DNA of 64,000 bases from Azospirillum melinis (GCF_013340935.1 NZ_WHOS01000011.1:107253-171252); one strand, 5' to 3'; counted from the stretch's first letter, positions 34,396 to 45,442 are shown. The notes: generated by a model from the sequence alone, not told the origin. A program made the numbers and translations.

Positions 34396-35481
34396 ATGAT
34401 CGTTCTTGGAATCGAAACGAGCTGCGACGAGACGGCCGCTGCCGTCGTCACCGACGCGCGCGAAATCCGCGCCGACGTTGTGCTGTCGCAACTGGACGAC
34501 CACACGCCCTATGGCGGCGTCGTCCCGGAAATCGCCGCCCGCGCCCATCTGGAACATCTGGACGGGCTGATCCGCCGCGCCATGAGCGAGGCCGGGATCG
34601 GCTTTGGCGATCTGGATGCGGTGGCGGCCACCGGCGGGCCGGGGCTGATCGGTGGCGTCATCGTCGGCGTGATGACCGCCAAAGCCATCGCCGCGGCGCG
34701 CGGGCTGCCCTTCGTCGCGGTGAACCATCTGGAAGGCCACGCGCTGACCGCGCGGCTGACCGACAATGTCGCCTTTCCCTACCTGCTGCTGCTGGTCTCG
34801 GGCGGACATTGCCAGCTTCTGGCGGTCGAGGGGGTGGGGCGCTACCGCCGGCTCGGCACCACCATCGACGATGCGGTCGGCGAGGCGTTCGACAAGACCG
34901 CCAAGCTGCTGGGGCTGGGCTATCCCGGCGGGCCGCTGGTGGAAAAGGCGGCGGCGCGGGCCACCAACCCGGCGCGCTTCGAGTTGCCGCGGCCGATGCT
35001 GGGGCGTCCGGGCTGCGACTTTTCCTTCTCCGGGCTGAAGACCGCGGTGCGGCGGCATGTGGAGGAGTTGGGCGTCCTGTCGGGCGGCATCCTGTCGGAT
35101 GCGGATCGCGACGACCTCGCCGCCGCCTTCCAGGCGACGGTGGCGGAGGTGCTGGCCGACCGTTGCGCCCGCGCCATCCGCCGCTTCAAGGAGGACCATC
35201 CGCAGGGCGGCGCCCTGGTGGTCGCCGGCGGCGTGGCGGCCAACAGGGCGATCCGCAGCCGGCTGTCGACGCTGGCGGAGACGCATCGCATGCCGTTCGT
35301 CGCCCCGCCGCTGCGCCTGTGCACCGACAATGCGGCGATGATCGCCTGGGCCGGGATCGAGCGCTTCCGCATGGGCGAGAGCGACCCGCTGAACTTCGCC
35401 CCCCGTCCGCGCTGGCCGCTGGACCCGAACGCCGCGCCGGTGATCGGGCGTGCAGGCGTGGGGGCGGGGGTGAAGGCGTGA
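34396..35481 (+). CDS. tsaD: tRNA N6-adenosine threonylcarbamoyltransferase TsaD
   Basis: 361 aa. It transfers threonylcarbamoyl to A37 of tRNAs that read ANN codons, with TsaB and TsaE. It starts [15 protein letters not shown] and has the metal-binding HLEGH at residues 111-115, VSGGHCQL, and [12 protein letters not shown] in the C-terminal ASKHA fold. It is 48 bases before gpsA, a common pairing in alphaproteobacteria. Confidence 0.97.
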   Translation: MIVLGIETSCDETAAAVVTDAREIRADVVLSQLDDHTPYGGVVPEIAARAHLEHLDGLIRRAMSEAGIGFGDLDAVAATGGPGLIGGVIVGVMTAKAIAAARGLPFVAVNHLEGHALTARLTDNVAFPYLLLLVSGGHCQLLAVEGVGRYRRLGTTIDDAVGEAFDKTAKLLGLGYPGGPLVEKAAARATNPARFELPRPMLGRPGCDFSFSGLKTAVRRHVEELGVLSGGILSDADRDDLAAAFQATVAEVLADRCARAIRRFKEDHPQGGALVVAGGVAANRAIRSRLSTLAETHRMPFVAPPLRLCTDNAAMIAWAGIERFRMGESDPLNFAPRPRWPLDPNAAPVIGRAGVGAGVKA

Positions 35482-35528
35482 CGAGTGTGCGCATACCCCT
35501 CTGTTTTTTCACGCGTGAGTGATCTGCC

Positions 35529-36548
35529 ATGAGTGCCTTGCCCATCTCCCCCCTCAACCGCATCGGCGTCGTCGGTGGCGGCGCCTGGGGCACGGCGCTG
35601 GCGCTGGCGGCGCTGCGGGCCGGGCGCGAGACGCTGCTGTGGGCGCGCGAGCCGGCGGTGGTGGAGGCGATGAGCATCCGCCGCGAGAACCGCGATTATC
35701 TCCCCGGCGTGCCACTGCCCGATGCGCTGCGGGTCACCGGCGAGCTGGCCGATCTGGGCAGCTGCGATGCGGTGCTGCTGGTGTCGCCGGCTCAGCATGC
35801 GCGCAGCGTCACCGCGCGGATGGCGCCAATTCTGAAGCCGGGGGCGCCGGTCGTCGTCTGCGCCAAGGGGATCGAGCTGGACAGCCATGCGCTGATGAGC
35901 GAGGCGGTGGCGGCATCGCTGCCGGCCGGCAATCCGGTGGCGATCCTGTCCGGCCCGACCTTTGCGGCGGAGGTGGCGCGCGGGCTGCCGACCGCGGTGA
36001 CGCTGGCCTGTGCCGACGAAGACCTGGGCACGGCGTTGGTCGCGGCGCTGGGCAGCCGCACCTTCCGGCCCTACCGCTCGGACGATGTCGTCGGCTCGCA
36101 GATCGGCGGGGCGGTGAAGAATGTGTTGGCCATCGCCTGTGGCGTGGTCGAGGGGCGGCGGCTGGGCGACAATGCGCGGGCGGCGCTGATCACGCGCGGG
36201 CTGGCGGAGATCACCCGGCTGGCGCTGGCGCTCGGCGGCCGGGCCGAGACGTTGATGGGGCTGTCGGGGCTGGGCGACCTGACGCTGACCTGCTCCAGCC
36301 TGCAGTCGCGCAACATGTCGCTGGGGGCGGCGCTGGGCGAGGGCAAGGCGCTGTCCGAGATCCTGGCGGTGCGCCGCTCGGTGGCGGAGGGCGTCTATAC
36401 CGCCGCTGCGGTGGTCGGGCTGGCCGGGAAGCTGGGTGTCGACATGCCGATCTGTGCCGCCGTCGATGCCATCTTGAACCGTGGCGCCGGGCTGGACGAG
36501 ACCATCGACGGGCTGCTGTCCCGGCCGTTCCGCGGAGAGGGCGTTTAA
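35529..36548 (+). CDS. gpsA: Glycerol-3-phosphate dehydrogenase [NAD(P)+]
   Basis: 339 aa. It makes sn-glycerol 3-phosphate from dihydroxyacetone phosphate for phospholipids. The dinucleotide-binding loop is VVGGGAWGTALA at the N-terminus. The GPTFAAEVARGLPTAV and GGAVKNVLAIACGV segments hold the catalytic Lys region, and LSGLGDLTLTC is the C-terminal signature. Cytosolic. It probably shares a transcript with tsaD. Confidence 0.97.
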   Translation: MSALPISPLNRIGVVGGGAWGTALALAALRAGRETLLWAREPAVVEAMSIRRENRDYLPGVPLPDALRVTGELADLGSCDAVLLVSPAQHARSVTARMAPILKPGAPVVVCAKGIELDSHALMSEAVAASLPAGNPVAILSGPTFAAEVARGLPTAVTLACADEDLGTALVAALGSRTFRPYRSDDVVGSQIGGAVKNVLAIACGVVEGRRLGDNARAALITRGLAEITRLALALGGRAETLMGLSGLGDLTLTCSSLQSRNMSLGAALGEGKALSEILAVRRSVAEGVYTAAAVVGLAGKLGVDMPICAAVDAILNRGAGLDETIDGLLSRPFRGEGV

Positions 36549-36634
36549 GGGACGGGCTGATCTGCGGTCGTCATGGTCGCGTACTGTACCGCGAAGCACC
36601 CGGCCGGTCGGGTGCCGCCAGGGGAGAACGGGGA

Positions 36635-37090
36635 ATGACGGCACGGCGACGGTTCGCGCGTTGGTCCACAAGGGTGATCGTCCCGGTGACGCTGCTGGCG
36701 CTGGCTGCCGTGGGATCGGCCTCGGCCGGGGAACTCCGCGCGACCGTCCGCAACGTCAAGCCCAACCAGGGCAAGGTGATGGTCGCGCTGTTCGACAGCG
36801 CTGAGGCGCAGAAGGCGAAGGCGCCGCGCGCCGGCTATTTCGCCGCGGCGCTGGGGACCGAGGTGCAGGTGGTGTTCCCCGACCTGCCGGCGGGGCGCTA
36901 TGGGCTGATCGCCTTCCAGGATCTCGACAACAATGGGGAGATGGCCACCGGCCTGTTCGGCATCCCGGCCGAACCGCACGGGTTCAGCCGCTCCGCCCGC
37001 GGCAGCTTCGGTCCGCCGGGCTTCGACGATTACGCGGTGGCGGTTGGGGCCTCCGGCGTCGCGACGACGGAGATCCGGCTGGTCGAGTGA
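36635..37090 (+). CDS. Secreted DUF2141 family protein
   Basis: 151 aa. Signal peptide at residues 1 to about 32 (basic start, VIVPVTLLALAAVGSASAG). The mature part matches DUF2141: LRATVRNVKPNQGKVMVALFDS, FPDLPAGRYGLIAFQDLDNNGEMATGLFGIPAEPHGFSRSA. It is a beta-sandwich protein of unknown function, probably periplasmic. AGGGGAGAAC precedes ATG 36635. It is 86 bases after gpsA, so co-transcription is possible. Confidence 0.85.
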   Translation: MTARRRFARWSTRVIVPVTLLALAAVGSASAGELRATVRNVKPNQGKVMVALFDSAEAQKAKAPRAGYFAAALGTEVQVVFPDLPAGRYGLIAFQDLDNNGEMATGLFGIPAEPHGFSRSARGSFGPPGFDDYAVAVGASGVATTEIRLVE

Positions 37091-37109
37091 CGGGCCGACG
37101 ACAGCGTCT

Positions 37110-37290
37110 TCACACCTGCGCCACCAGGAACAGCAGCCGGGACAACTGTCCGGCTCCGCAGCCGAGATCGACGATTGTGCGCGGCGTCGGGGAGTAAGGG
37201 AAGCGCCGCCGTCAGGTCCATGACGGGACGGCGGCGCAGGACATCGATGGTCGCGAAGGCGTTGGGGTTCGCCGTTGTTGCCCATGTCAT
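37110..37290 (-). pseudogene. Frameshifted remnant of a SAM methyltransferase
   Basis: The frame starting at 37290 reads MTWATTANPNAFATIDVL and RRRPVMDLTAALPLL. After a frameshift near 37190 the next frame reads PRTIVDLGCGAGQLSRLLFLV and stops at 37110. IVDLGCGAGQLSRLL is the SAM-binding motif I, and the two parts in order match the N-terminus of trans-aconitate methyltransferase (Tam)-like enzymes (start MTW...YxxFxxxRxRPxxDLL). Only about 60 of an expected 250 codons remain, so it is a dead 5' fragment. It may be a sequencing artefact only if the rest of the gene were nearby, which it is not. Confidence 0.68.
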
Positions 37291-37385
37291 AGAGCATGTC
37301 ATGTGGCACCCGCATCGTTGGGCGCCTGCCCCCCGGGTGGTTTGGTTCACCCGGCCTTCGCGTTACCGGTCGCCTGGCGCGACCG

Positions 37386-37574
37386 TCAGTGGGCGGAGCC
37401 CAGACGGTCGAAATAGCGGCCGATCGACGCGAAGATGAAGAGCACGCAGCCGAGGAAAACGATCAGGCCGCCGGCCGCGAAGGCTTCGTCCGCCGCGCGC
37501 GAGGAGGCGAGCAGCCCGACGAAAGCCATGATGCCGGCGAGGATGGGGTTGATCCAGAAGGAGAAGGCTTTCAC
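37386..37574 (-). CDS. 62-aa predicted membrane protein
   Basis: 62 aa with two hydrophobic helices: NPILAGIMAFVGLLASS and FAAGGLIVFLGCVLFIFASIGRYF. The GTG start at 37574 has AAAGGA eight bases upstream. The C-terminus is short and charged. No family is recognised. It lies 120 bases downstream of the histidine kinase gene on the same strand and may be co-transcribed. Confidence 0.68.
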   Translation of the reverse strand: MKAFSFWINPILAGIMAFVGLLASSRAADEAFAAGGLIVFLGCVLFIFASIGRYFDRLGSAH

Positions 37575-37693
37575 GTCGCGGAGTCCTTTCAGAACAAGGC
37601 GTTGGCGGTGGGGAAGCGCCCGCCTCCCGCCCCGCCGGGCTGCTCGCGAACGCTTCGGCTTTGAAGGAATTCTGCGGGACGAACCCGGCAGAA

Positions 37694-39187
37694 TCAATGC
37701 GACACAAACGACTTGTGCGCTGCAACGGCTACAGCACCGGTGTCCGCATTGCATTGCGGTATGTCAAGGGCGAAGGCGGTTCCGGCGGCGTCGCTTTCCA
37801 CCAGCCGCAACTCACCGCCATGGGCGCGCAGCACCTCCCGCGCGATGGCGAGGCCAAGGCCCACTCCGCCGGCCCGCGCCGATCCGGCGAAGGGCTGGAA
37901 CAGGTTCTCCCGTGCCCGCGGCGCAAGTCCGGGACCGTTGTCCGCGACGGTCAGGGTCAGCCGGCTTGCCGGTTCGGCCTGGATGGAGATGCGCACCCGG
38001 TCGGCGCCGGCCTGCACCGCGTTGCGGCCGAGATTGACCAGAGCGCGGCCAAGCTGGGCGGCATCGACCTGCGCCAGCGTGCCGGTGGGAACCTCGTTGA
38101 CCCAGTCCGCCTCCACCCGGCCGCCGTCGGGGCGGGCGGTGGCGAGAACCTCGGCCCCGACCTCCTCCACCAGCCGGCGCAGATCCGTCCGGGCGGGAGA
38201 AAGCGGCAGGACGCCGTCGCGGGTGAAGGACAGGGTCTGGCTGCACAGTTCCACCGCCCGGTCCAGCGAGGCGACCAGCCGCGGCGTCACCCGCCGCACC
38301 TCGGGATCGGCGCTCTCGGTCAGCCGCTCCGACAGGAGGGAGGCGGTGGACAGGATGCCGCGCAGGTCGTGGTTGATCTTCGCCACCGCGGTGCCCAGCG
38401 TGGCGAGCCGCTCGCGTTGGCGCAGGGCGGCGCGCACCGTGCCCTGCATGGCGGCCAACTCGCGCTCCGCCACGCCGATCTCGTCGGCGCGGGTGCCGGG
38501 CACCAGCGGCGGGGCGCCGTCGGGATCGCGGCGGAAGGCGACGACCTCGGCGGTCAGGCGCCGCATCGGCCGCACCAGCAGGGCATGCAGCGTGACATAG
38601 ACCAGGATCGCCGCGATCAGCGAGATGGCGACCGACACCGCCAGGATACGGCGGGAGAAGTCGAGCATGGCATCGATCAGCGGCTGCTCGTCCATCGTCA
38701 CCTCGACGCGCTGAGCCGGGTCGTTGGGAGACCGGTCGATCACCCGGATCACCCGGTTGCGCTGCAGCCCGACGGCTCCCCCCAGCGCTTCCCCCAGGGC
38801 GCCTTCCAGGGCGAGCCACAGGGCGTTGCCGGCATCGACGAACTGCATGCCCATGCCGGTGCCGCGCAGGTCGTACACCGCATCGGCCTGCGGCGGCATC
38901 GGACGCGACAGCATGTAGACGCGGGCACCCGGCTGGATCAGGTCGATGACGTGGGTGCCGGTGTAGGCCAGCAGCTTGGCCTGCAATTCCTTCGTCACCA
39001 TCAGGTCGGGGGCGGCCTCCACCGACAGCGCCGCGATGTGGGCGGCGGCCAGCCGCTCTTCCAGGTAGCTCATCCGGAAGCGCGCGATGGAGGGGGCGTA
39101 GATCAGCACCTCCGCCAGCAGCACGAACAGGATGGTGAGCAGCAGAAGCTTGGCCGACAGGCTGGTCGCGACGGTGGGGCGGGGCAT
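37694..39187 (-). CDS. Membrane sensor histidine kinase
   Basis: 497 aa. Transmembrane helix at about residues 12-32, a periplasmic sensor of about 145 residues, a second helix at about 183-203, HAMP to about 260, then the dimerisation domain with phospho-acceptor His273 in KINHDLRG. The ATPase domain has LVNLGRNAVQAG (N box), ADNGPGLAP (G1) and GVGLGLAIAREVLRAHGG (G2). No response regulator gene adjoins it, so it is an orphan here. ATG 39187 was chosen; the frame extends to 39253 without a good ribosome-binding site. Confidence 0.88.
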   Translation of the reverse strand: MPRPTVATSLSAKLLLLTILFVLLAEVLIYAPSIARFRMSYLEERLAAAHIAALSVEAAPDLMVTKELQAKLLAYTGTHVIDLIQPGARVYMLSRPMPPQADAVYDLRGTGMGMQFVDAGNALWLALEGALGEALGGAVGLQRNRVIRVIDRSPNDPAQRVEVTMDEQPLIDAMLDFSRRILAVSVAISLIAAILVYVTLHALLVRPMRRLTAEVVAFRRDPDGAPPLVPGTRADEIGVAERELAAMQGTVRAALRQRERLATLGTAVAKINHDLRGILSTASLLSERLTESADPEVRRVTPRLVASLDRAVELCSQTLSFTRDGVLPLSPARTDLRRLVEEVGAEVLATARPDGGRVEADWVNEVPTGTLAQVDAAQLGRALVNLGRNAVQAGADRVRISIQAEPASRLTLTVADNGPGLAPRARENLFQPFAGSARAGGVGLGLAIAREVLRAHGGELRLVESDAAGTAFALDIPQCNADTGAVAVAAHKSFVSH

Positions 39188-39317
39188 GGTGGCTCGCAAT
39201 GTGCCGGATGCACCGGCGGAGAGGGCGCGTGACCTTACGCGCCGGACAGTCATCCACTACACTGAGCGACCGTCAACGGCTCGGATGTCGGAAGGCGGCG
39301 GAACCGGAGGGCATGCG

Positions 39318-39632
39318 ATGCGGGGCTTTTTGAAATACGAAGCGGTGGTGGCCATGGAGCGCAATGCGGCTCTGACCGCGGTCGCCGACGCGCTGGGGGC
39401 TGCCGGCGGCTGGATCGTCGACCACACGCTGTTCTCCGACGTCATGGCGACCGTCCGTTTCGCGCTGCCGGGCGACCAGACCGGACTGTTCGAAACCGCG
39501 CTGGCCGATGCCGGCCTGATGGTCGAACCGGCTGCGGGGACTGCCGGTGCGGAGGAGGTGAACGGGGCCATCACCCTGACCTTCGCCCGCGGAACCGGCG
39601 ATCTGCGCCGGGACGTTCCCGCTTTTTCCTGA
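39318..39632 (+). CDS. Hypothetical 104-aa protein
   Basis: 104 aa. No family is recognised with confidence. It has an alternating strand-helix pattern (KYEAVVAMERNAALTAVADAL...GGWIVDHTLFSDVMATVRFALP) that recalls small ferredoxin-like or ACT-like folds. No signal peptide or Cys. GGAGGG precedes ATG 39318. It is divergent from the histidine kinase and 69 bases before hldE. Confidence 0.65.
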   Translation: MRGFLKYEAVVAMERNAALTAVADALGAAGGWIVDHTLFSDVMATVRFALPGDQTGLFETALADAGLMVEPAAGTAGAEEVNGAITLTFARGTGDLRRDVPAFS

Positions 39633-39701
39633 CGCCTTCATTCCTGCCGGCGCAAACTTGTCCTCTGGCGTTACCGCTTTGGCGTTGGTAAGACAGGCGC
39701 C

Positions 39702-41147
39702 ATGAGCGACCTTGCCCGTCACATCGACACCCTGTCGCGCGCCAACGTGCTGTGCCTTGGCGACGTGATGCTTGACCGTTTCGTCTATGGTTCGGTGGAC
39801 CGGGTGTCGCCGGAGGCGCCGATTCCCGTCCTGCGCGTGGACCGCGAAGTGCCCAAGCTGGGCGGCGCCGGCAACGTCGCAGCCAATCTGGTGGCGCTGG
39901 AGGCGGACTGCCGCTTCGTTTCAGTGGTCGGGCGCGATGGCGTCGGCACCGATCTGCTGGCCCTGCTGCGGCGCGAGGGCGTCAGCGACAGCACCATCGT
40001 GATGGAGGACGGGCGCCAGACCACGGTGAAGACCCGCTTCATTGCCGGCCAGCAGCAGCTTCTGCGCACCGACATCGAGACGGTGGTCCCGATCACCGTG
40101 ACCGACCGCGTCCTGGAGCGGGTGCGTGACCTGCTGCCCGAGGTGGGCGGCGTCATCCTGTCCGACTATGGCAAGGGCGTGCTGACCGACGAGCTGGTGG
40201 TGGCGGTGATCGCCGCCGCGCGGCAGGCCGGGCGCACCGTGGTGGTCGATCCGAAGGGGCGCGACTACCGCCGCTATCGCGGGGCCGACATCGTCACGCC
40301 GAACCGCAAGGAGCTGATGGAGGCCACCGGTCTCCCGGCGCGCACCGACGAGGAGGTGATCGCCGCCGCCCGCCACCTGATCGCCACCTGCGGCATCGGC
40401 GCCGTCGTCGCCACCCGCAGCGAGCAGGGCATGTCGGTGGTGACCGCCGGGGATGCGGTGCATCTGCCGGCCGAGGCGCGCGAGGTGTTCGACGTTTCCG
40501 GCGCCGGTGACACCGTGGTGGCGACGCTGACCGCCGCGCTGTCGGTGGGGATCGATCTGGTCGATTCGGCGCGGCTTGCCAATCTGGCGGCCGGCATCGT
40601 CGTGGGCAAGGTCGGCACGGCGGTGGTCCGCTCGGCCGAACTGCTGTCCGGCCTGCACGAGCAGCAGTGGCGCCATGGCGAGGAAAAGGTTCTGACCCGC
40701 GACGCCGCGGCGGAACGGGCGGAGCGCTGGCGGTTGCGCGGCAAGCGGGTCGGCTTCACCAACGGCTGCTTCGACCTGCTGCACCCCGGCCATATCTCGT
40801 TGCTGAAGCAGGCCCGCGCCGCCTGCGACGTGCTGGTGGTCGGGTTGAACAGCGATGCGTCGGTGAAGCGGCTGAAGGGCGAAAGCCGGCCGGTCCAGAA
40901 CGAGACGGCGCGCGCCACGGTTCTGGCGTCGCTGGGTTGCGTCGATCTGGTGGTGATCTTCGGCGAGGACACGCCGGAGACGCTGATCCACGCCCTGCGT
41001 CCGGACGTGCTGGTCAAGGGAGCCGACTACACCATCGCGACGGTGGTGGGGGCGGATTTCGTCCAGAGCTATGGCGGAAAAGTGGTGCTGGCCGAGCTGG
41101 TCCAGGGACAGAGCACGACCAACACCATCAAGCGCATGAAGGGCTGA
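39702..41147 (+). CDS. hldE: Bifunctional heptose-7-phosphate kinase / heptose-1-phosphate adenylyltransferase
   Basis: 481 aa. The N-terminal two thirds is a PfkB-type kinase ([29 protein letters not shown], and [17 protein letters not shown] with the catalytic Asp). The C-terminal third is a nucleotidyltransferase with [17 protein letters not shown] (HxGH). It makes ADP-D-glycero-beta-D-manno-heptose precursors of the lipopolysaccharide inner core. The fused form is the usual one in proteobacteria. No other LPS gene is adjacent. Confidence 0.96.
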   Translation: MSDLARHIDTLSRANVLCLGDVMLDRFVYGSVDRVSPEAPIPVLRVDREVPKLGGAGNVAANLVALEADCRFVSVVGRDGVGTDLLALLRREGVSDSTIVMEDGRQTTVKTRFIAGQQQLLRTDIETVVPITVTDRVLERVRDLLPEVGGVILSDYGKGVLTDELVVAVIAAARQAGRTVVVDPKGRDYRRYRGADIVTPNRKELMEATGLPARTDEEVIAAARHLIATCGIGAVVATRSEQGMSVVTAGDAVHLPAEAREVFDVSGAGDTVVATLTAALSVGIDLVDSARLANLAAGIVVGKVGTAVVRSAELLSGLHEQQWRHGEEKVLTRDAAAERAERWRLRGKRVGFTNGCFDLLHPGHISLLKQARAACDVLVVGLNSDASVKRLKGESRPVQNETARATVLASLGCVDLVVIFGEDTPETLIHALRPDVLVKGADYTIATVVGADFVQSYGGKVVLAELVQGQSTTNTIKRMKG

Positions 41148-41196
41148 GGGGGAAACCGCGGCTGGCGGTCGGTCCCCCATCGGCCCTGTCGGCCAC

Positions 41197-41355
41197 TTAC
41201 ATCTTCTTCTGGACGTTGTCGGCGCCACGCTCAATGGCGCGGCCACCGGCCTGCACGTCCTGGCCGGCGCCCTCGACCGTGTTGCAGGCGGCCAGCGTGG
41301 TGCCCAGCAGGGTGCCCAGGACGGCGAGCAGGGCGAACTTCTTGATGGTGGTCAT
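41197..41355 (-). CDS. Entericidin A/B family lipoprotein
   Basis: 52 aa. Signal peptide with lipobox LAAC (Cys24), then CNTVEGAGQDVQAGGRAIERGADN, the standard entericidin core. It is a small cell-envelope lipoprotein; the E. coli pair acts as a toxin-antidote in stationary phase, but single copies such as this are common and of unknown role. GGAGACC lies just before the ATG. The region at 41356-41637 upstream, shared with lpdA, holds no other gene; it contains GGGGCG...CGCCCC at 41530-41558. Confidence 0.88.
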   Translation of the reverse strand: MTTIKKFALLAVLGTLLGTTLAACNTVEGAGQDVQAGGRAIERGADNVQKKM

Positions 41356-41637
41356 GGCGGTGGTCTCCGTTGCGGTGGCGATGTGATGCCGACAGGAACG
41401 CAAGCGGGGCCGTGAAGGTTTCCGGAATCGAAGGGGGAGGGGCCTTGCGCAAAAGGGGTGCCCTTCGGCTTCGCCGTTCCCGGTTCCGGCCGCAACCCTG
41501 CGTCCAGAGACGAAGTGTCCCGTTGCCACGGGGCGTGAGCGCGGGCATAAATCGCCCCGCGGATGATCCCGCGTGCCCTCCCCGCTGGATGGGACGGCTT
41601 TTGGCAACGAGCAAGAATGGCGAAAGGAAAGCCTCTC

Positions 41638-43035
41638 ATGGCTGAAAGCACTTTTGACGTCGTTGTGATCGGCGGCGGCCCCGGCGGGTATGTCTGCGCG
41701 ATCCGCGCGGCGCAGCTCGGCTTCAAGGTCGCCTGCGTCGAGAAGCGGGGGACGCTGGGCGGCACCTGCCTGAATGTCGGCTGCATCCCGTCCAAGGCTC
41801 TGCTGGCGGCGTCGGAGAAGTTCGAGGAAGCGGCCCACGGCCTCGCCAAGTTCGGCATCAAGGTCGGCGGCGTCGAACTCGACCTGCTGGGCATGCAGGC
41901 CCACAAGGACAAGGTCGTCAAGGACAACGTCACCGGCATCGAGTTCCTGTTCAAGAAGAACAAGATCGCCTGGCTGAAGGGTGCCGGCAGGATCACCGCC
42001 GCCAACACCGTCGAGGTCGAGGGCGTCGGCGCCATCACCGCGTCGAAGGCGATCGTCATCGCCACCGGGTCGGATGTGACCCCGCTGCCGGGCATCGCCA
42101 TCGACGAGAAGCGCGTGGTGTCCTCCACCGGCGCCCTGTCGCTGCCGGAGGTGCCGAAGCATCTGGTCGTCATCGGCGGCGGCGTGATCGGGCTGGAGCT
42201 GGGCTCGGTCTGGGGCCGCCTCGGCGCCAAGGTGACGGTGGTCGAGTATCTCGACCGCGTGCTGCCGACCATGGACAACGAGCTGTCCAAGCAGGCCCAG
42301 CGCATCTTCGCCAAGCAGGGCATGGACTTCAAGCTGAGCACCAAGGTGACCGGCGCGTCCGTGACCGAGACCGGCGTGACCCTGACGGTCGAGCCCGCCG
42401 CCGGCGGTGCCGCGCAGACCATCGAGGCCGACACCGTCTTGGTCGCCATCGGCCGCCGCCCCTACACCGAAGGCCTCGGCCTGGAGGCGGTGGGCGTCGA
42501 GCTGGAGCGAGGCCGCGTCAAGATCGACGGCCATTTCCAGACCAACGTGCCGGGCATCTACGCCATCGGCGACGTGGTCGAAGGCCCGATGCTGGCCCAC
42601 AAGGCCGAGGAAGAAGGCGTGGCGCTGGCCGAACAGCTGGCCGGCCAGAAAAGCCATGTCAACCACGACCTGGTTCCCGGCGTCGTCTACACCTGGCCGG
42701 AAGTCGCCGCCGTCGGCAAGACCGAGGAGCAGCTGAAGGCCGCGGGCGTCGCCTACAAGGCCGGCAAGTTCCCGTTCACCGCCAACGGCCGCGCCCGGGC
42801 CGGCGGCAACACCGACGGCTTCGTGAAGATCCTGTCGGATGCCGCCACCGATCAGGTGCTGGGCGTCCACATGATCGGCCCGAACGTGTCGGAGATGATC
42901 GGCGAGCTGGTGCTGGCCATGGAGTTCAGCGCGTCGGCCGAAGACGTCGCCCGCACCTGCCACGCCCACCCGACTTTGTCGGAAGCGGTCAAGGAAGCGG
43001 CGCTGGCGGTGGACGGGCGTCCGCTGCACATCTGA
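41638..43035 (+). CDS. lpdA: Dihydrolipoyl dehydrogenase
   Basis: 465 aa, flavoprotein E3 of 2-oxoacid dehydrogenase complexes. FAD loop [19 protein letters not shown] at the N-terminus, the redox disulfide C44-C49 in [16 protein letters not shown] loop [14 protein letters not shown], and the C-terminal His-Glu pair in [22 protein letters not shown] precedes ATG 41638; the frame is open to 41563. It stands alone; its E1/E2 genes are not in the window. Confidence 0.97.
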   Translation: MAESTFDVVVIGGGPGGYVCAIRAAQLGFKVACVEKRGTLGGTCLNVGCIPSKALLAASEKFEEAAHGLAKFGIKVGGVELDLLGMQAHKDKVVKDNVTGIEFLFKKNKIAWLKGAGRITAANTVEVEGVGAITASKAIVIATGSDVTPLPGIAIDEKRVVSSTGALSLPEVPKHLVVIGGGVIGLELGSVWGRLGAKVTVVEYLDRVLPTMDNELSKQAQRIFAKQGMDFKLSTKVTGASVTETGVTLTVEPAAGGAAQTIEADTVLVAIGRRPYTEGLGLEAVGVELERGRVKIDGHFQTNVPGIYAIGDVVEGPMLAHKAEEEGVALAEQLAGQKSHVNHDLVPGVVYTWPEVAAVGKTEEQLKAAGVAYKAGKFPFTANGRARAGGNTDGFVKILSDAATDQVLGVHMIGPNVSEMIGELVLAMEFSASAEDVARTCHAHPTLSEAVKEAALAVDGRPLHI

Positions 43036-43078
43036 TCCCTGAACAGCCGATCTGCGGGCCGCAAGGTTCATAACGACG

Positions 43079-43120
43079 AAAGGCTCCTCCACCGGCTGGT
43101 GGGGGAGCCTTTCGTATTTT
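43079..43120. terminator. Terminator between lpdA and the chemoreceptor gene
   Basis: AAAGGCTCC (43079-43087) pairs with GGAGCCTTT (43104-43112); inner CCACC and GGTGG extend the stem. CGTATTTT follows. It serves the converging genes. Confidence 0.85.
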
Positions 43121-43137
43121 CGCGGTCGATCAGCCCG

Positions 43138-45318
43138 TCACGCCGCGCGGATCGTCGACAGGAAGCCGTTCACCGCGGTGCGCAGGCGCCCGGCGTCGCC
43201 GGCGAGCTGGCCGGAAACCGACAGGACGTTCTCGGCGGAATGGCCGGCCTCGACGGCGGCGCTGCGGACGTCGGCGATGGTCTTCGTCACCTCCTGGGTG
43301 CCGCTGGCCGCCTGCTGGACGTTGCGGGCGATCTCGGCAGTGGCGGAGCCCTGCTCCTCCACTGCGGCGGCGATGGCGGTGGAGATCTCGTCGATCTGGG
43401 CGATGATGCCGCCGATGCCCCTGATGGCGCCGGCGGTCTCGCCGGTGACCCGCTGCATGCCGGTGACGTGGCCGGCGATCTCCTCCGTCGCCTTGGCGGT
43501 CTGGCTGGCGAGGCTCTTCACCTCCTGTGCGACCACGGCGAAGCCCTTGCCGGCCTCTCCGGCGCGGGCGGCCTCGATGGTGGCGTTCAGCGCCAGCAGG
43601 TTCGTCTGGCTGGCGATGTCCTGGATCAGCTGCACCACCGTGCCGATCTTCTCCGCCGCCTCGGTCAGGCTCAGGACTTGGCCGTTGGCCTGCTGGGCCG
43701 CCTCCACCGCCTCGCGGGCGATCTGGGCGGAACGGTTGACGCGTTCGCCGATCTCCTGGATCGAGGCCGACAGCTCCTCGGTCGCGCTGGCGACGGTCTG
43801 CACGTTGCTGCTGGCATCCTGGGAGGCGTTGGCGACCACGCCGGCCTGCTGGCTGGTCTGGGTCGCGGTGGCGGTCATCGTCTGGGCGGTTCCGGTCATC
43901 GACTGCGCGGCGCGGTCGACACCATCCACCACGTTCATCACCTGGGCTTCCAGACTGTCGGCCAGCTGGAGCATGGCCTTGCGGCGCTCGGCGTCGGCCT
44001 TGGCCTGATCTTCGGCCCGCTGGTTGATCATCCGCTTCAGGTCGGCCAGCATCTTGCGCAGGGCCTCGGCCAGCGCGCCGACCTCGTCGGTCTGCCGGAT
44101 GTCCAGCGTCTGGTCGAAGCGGCCGGCGGCGATGCCTTCGGCGAAGGCGACGCTGGCACGGATCGGCCGGGCGACGCCGCCGGCGACCACCCACATCACC
44201 GCGACGGCACCGAGCGCGACCAGCGCGCCGACGGCGACCTGCCAGAGGATGTTGGAATTGGCCCGCTCCCCCAGCGCCGATGCCAGGGCCATGCCGTCGG
44301 CCAGCACGATGTCCTTCGGCACCTGGACCAGCACGGCCCACGGCTTCTCGGTGTTGCCGAGCGTGATGGGAGCGAAGCTGCGCAGCATGTTGGTTGAGGC
44401 TTCGATGTCGACATGCGGCTTGCCCGCCTGGACGCTCGCCAGATCGGCCTGCCAGGAGGCGTCGAAGGTGGAGATCGACTGGCCGATCAGGTCCGGCCGG
44501 GCGCTGTGGGCGACGATCAGGCCCATATTGCTGATGATGACCACCTGGCTGCGGCCGTTGAACACCGCGGTGCTGACCTTCGTCGACAGCTGCTGGACGA
44601 AATCGAGGTTAAAGTCGGCGCCGGCGACGCCGCGGAACTTGCCGCCGATGACCACCGGAACCGACAGGGTCGCCAGGAACACCTGCTTGCCCTGCACGAT
44701 GTAGGGCAGGGGGTCGAGCACGCTTTCGCGCCCGGTCTCCTGCGGGCCGATGTACCAGCCGCCCTTCATCACGCCGTTGGGGTGACGGTCGCGGCTGTCG
44801 TACTCGACCAGCGGCTGCATGGCGATGCGGCCGTTCTGATCGCGGTTCCAGTAGGGGATGAAGCGGCCGGTGGTGTCGGTGCCGGTCTCGCGGCGGCCGC
44901 GGAACTCCTCGTCCCGACCATCGAGCGCGTCGGGCTCCCAGGCCGAATAGGTGCCGTTGAACAGCGGGTTGCGCTTCAGCACCGACAGCAGCACGCCGTT
45001 GAAGGCCTCACGCCGCCGTTCCGGCAGTACATGGCCGGGCGTCCCGTCGTCGGCGAGGCTGGAGAAGCTACTTGCCATCGTCCGCGCGGCGTTCAGCGCG
45101 GTGTCGAACTCCGACCGCAGCAGTCCCGCCTGGGTGGCCGCGAGATTCTGCAGGGACTCCGTCGTTTTGCTTTCGAGGATCCGTTCGACGTTCCCGGTGA
45201 CGAACTCATTGCTTGAGCGGGTCGACAGTACGGCGAAGCCGACCAGCACGGCGACGGTGCCTGCCAAGCAGAAGCCCGACAGCATCGCAATCTTCGATTG
45301 GATGGATTTCGTCTGCAT
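43138..45318 (-). CDS. Methyl-accepting chemotaxis protein
   Basis: 726 aa. Transmembrane helix at about residues 10-32, a large periplasmic double Cache sensor ([33 protein letters not shown]), a second helix near 350-370, HAMP, then the methyl-accepting signalling domain with the hairpin tip [30 protein letters not shown] and [15 protein letters not shown]. There is no C-terminal CheR-docking pentapeptide. The ligand is unknown; the membrane-proximal Cache has GADF but no clear R-x-WY amino-acid motif. The ATG was chosen at [13 protein letters not shown]. Confidence 0.93.
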   Translation of the reverse strand: MQTKSIQSKIAMLSGFCLAGTVAVLVGFAVLSTRSSNEFVTGNVERILESKTTESLQNLAATQAGLLRSEFDTALNAARTMASSFSSLADDGTPGHVLPERRREAFNGVLLSVLKRNPLFNGTYSAWEPDALDGRDEEFRGRRETGTDTTGRFIPYWNRDQNGRIAMQPLVEYDSRDRHPNGVMKGGWYIGPQETGRESVLDPLPYIVQGKQVFLATLSVPVVIGGKFRGVAGADFNLDFVQQLSTKVSTAVFNGRSQVVIISNMGLIVAHSARPDLIGQSISTFDASWQADLASVQAGKPHVDIEASTNMLRSFAPITLGNTEKPWAVLVQVPKDIVLADGMALASALGERANSNILWQVAVGALVALGAVAVMWVVAGGVARPIRASVAFAEGIAAGRFDQTLDIRQTDEVGALAEALRKMLADLKRMINQRAEDQAKADAERRKAMLQLADSLEAQVMNVVDGVDRAAQSMTGTAQTMTATATQTSQQAGVVANASQDASSNVQTVASATEELSASIQEIGERVNRSAQIAREAVEAAQQANGQVLSLTEAAEKIGTVVQLIQDIASQTNLLALNATIEAARAGEAGKGFAVVAQEVKSLASQTAKATEEIAGHVTGMQRVTGETAGAIRGIGGIIAQIDEISTAIAAAVEEQGSATAEIARNVQQAASGTQEVTKTIADVRSAAVEAGHSAENVLSVSGQLAGDAGRLRTAVNGFLSTIRAA

Positions 45319-45442
45319 AAAGTCTTTCCCCCGTCTTCGCCGCATGGATAGGGGGAACTGTCGATCTTCAAAATTAACGACAGATTAACGAGAATTAGGG
45401 GGTCAAATCTCGTCTTTCGTCCTTAAGTATTATCTCCGAGTT

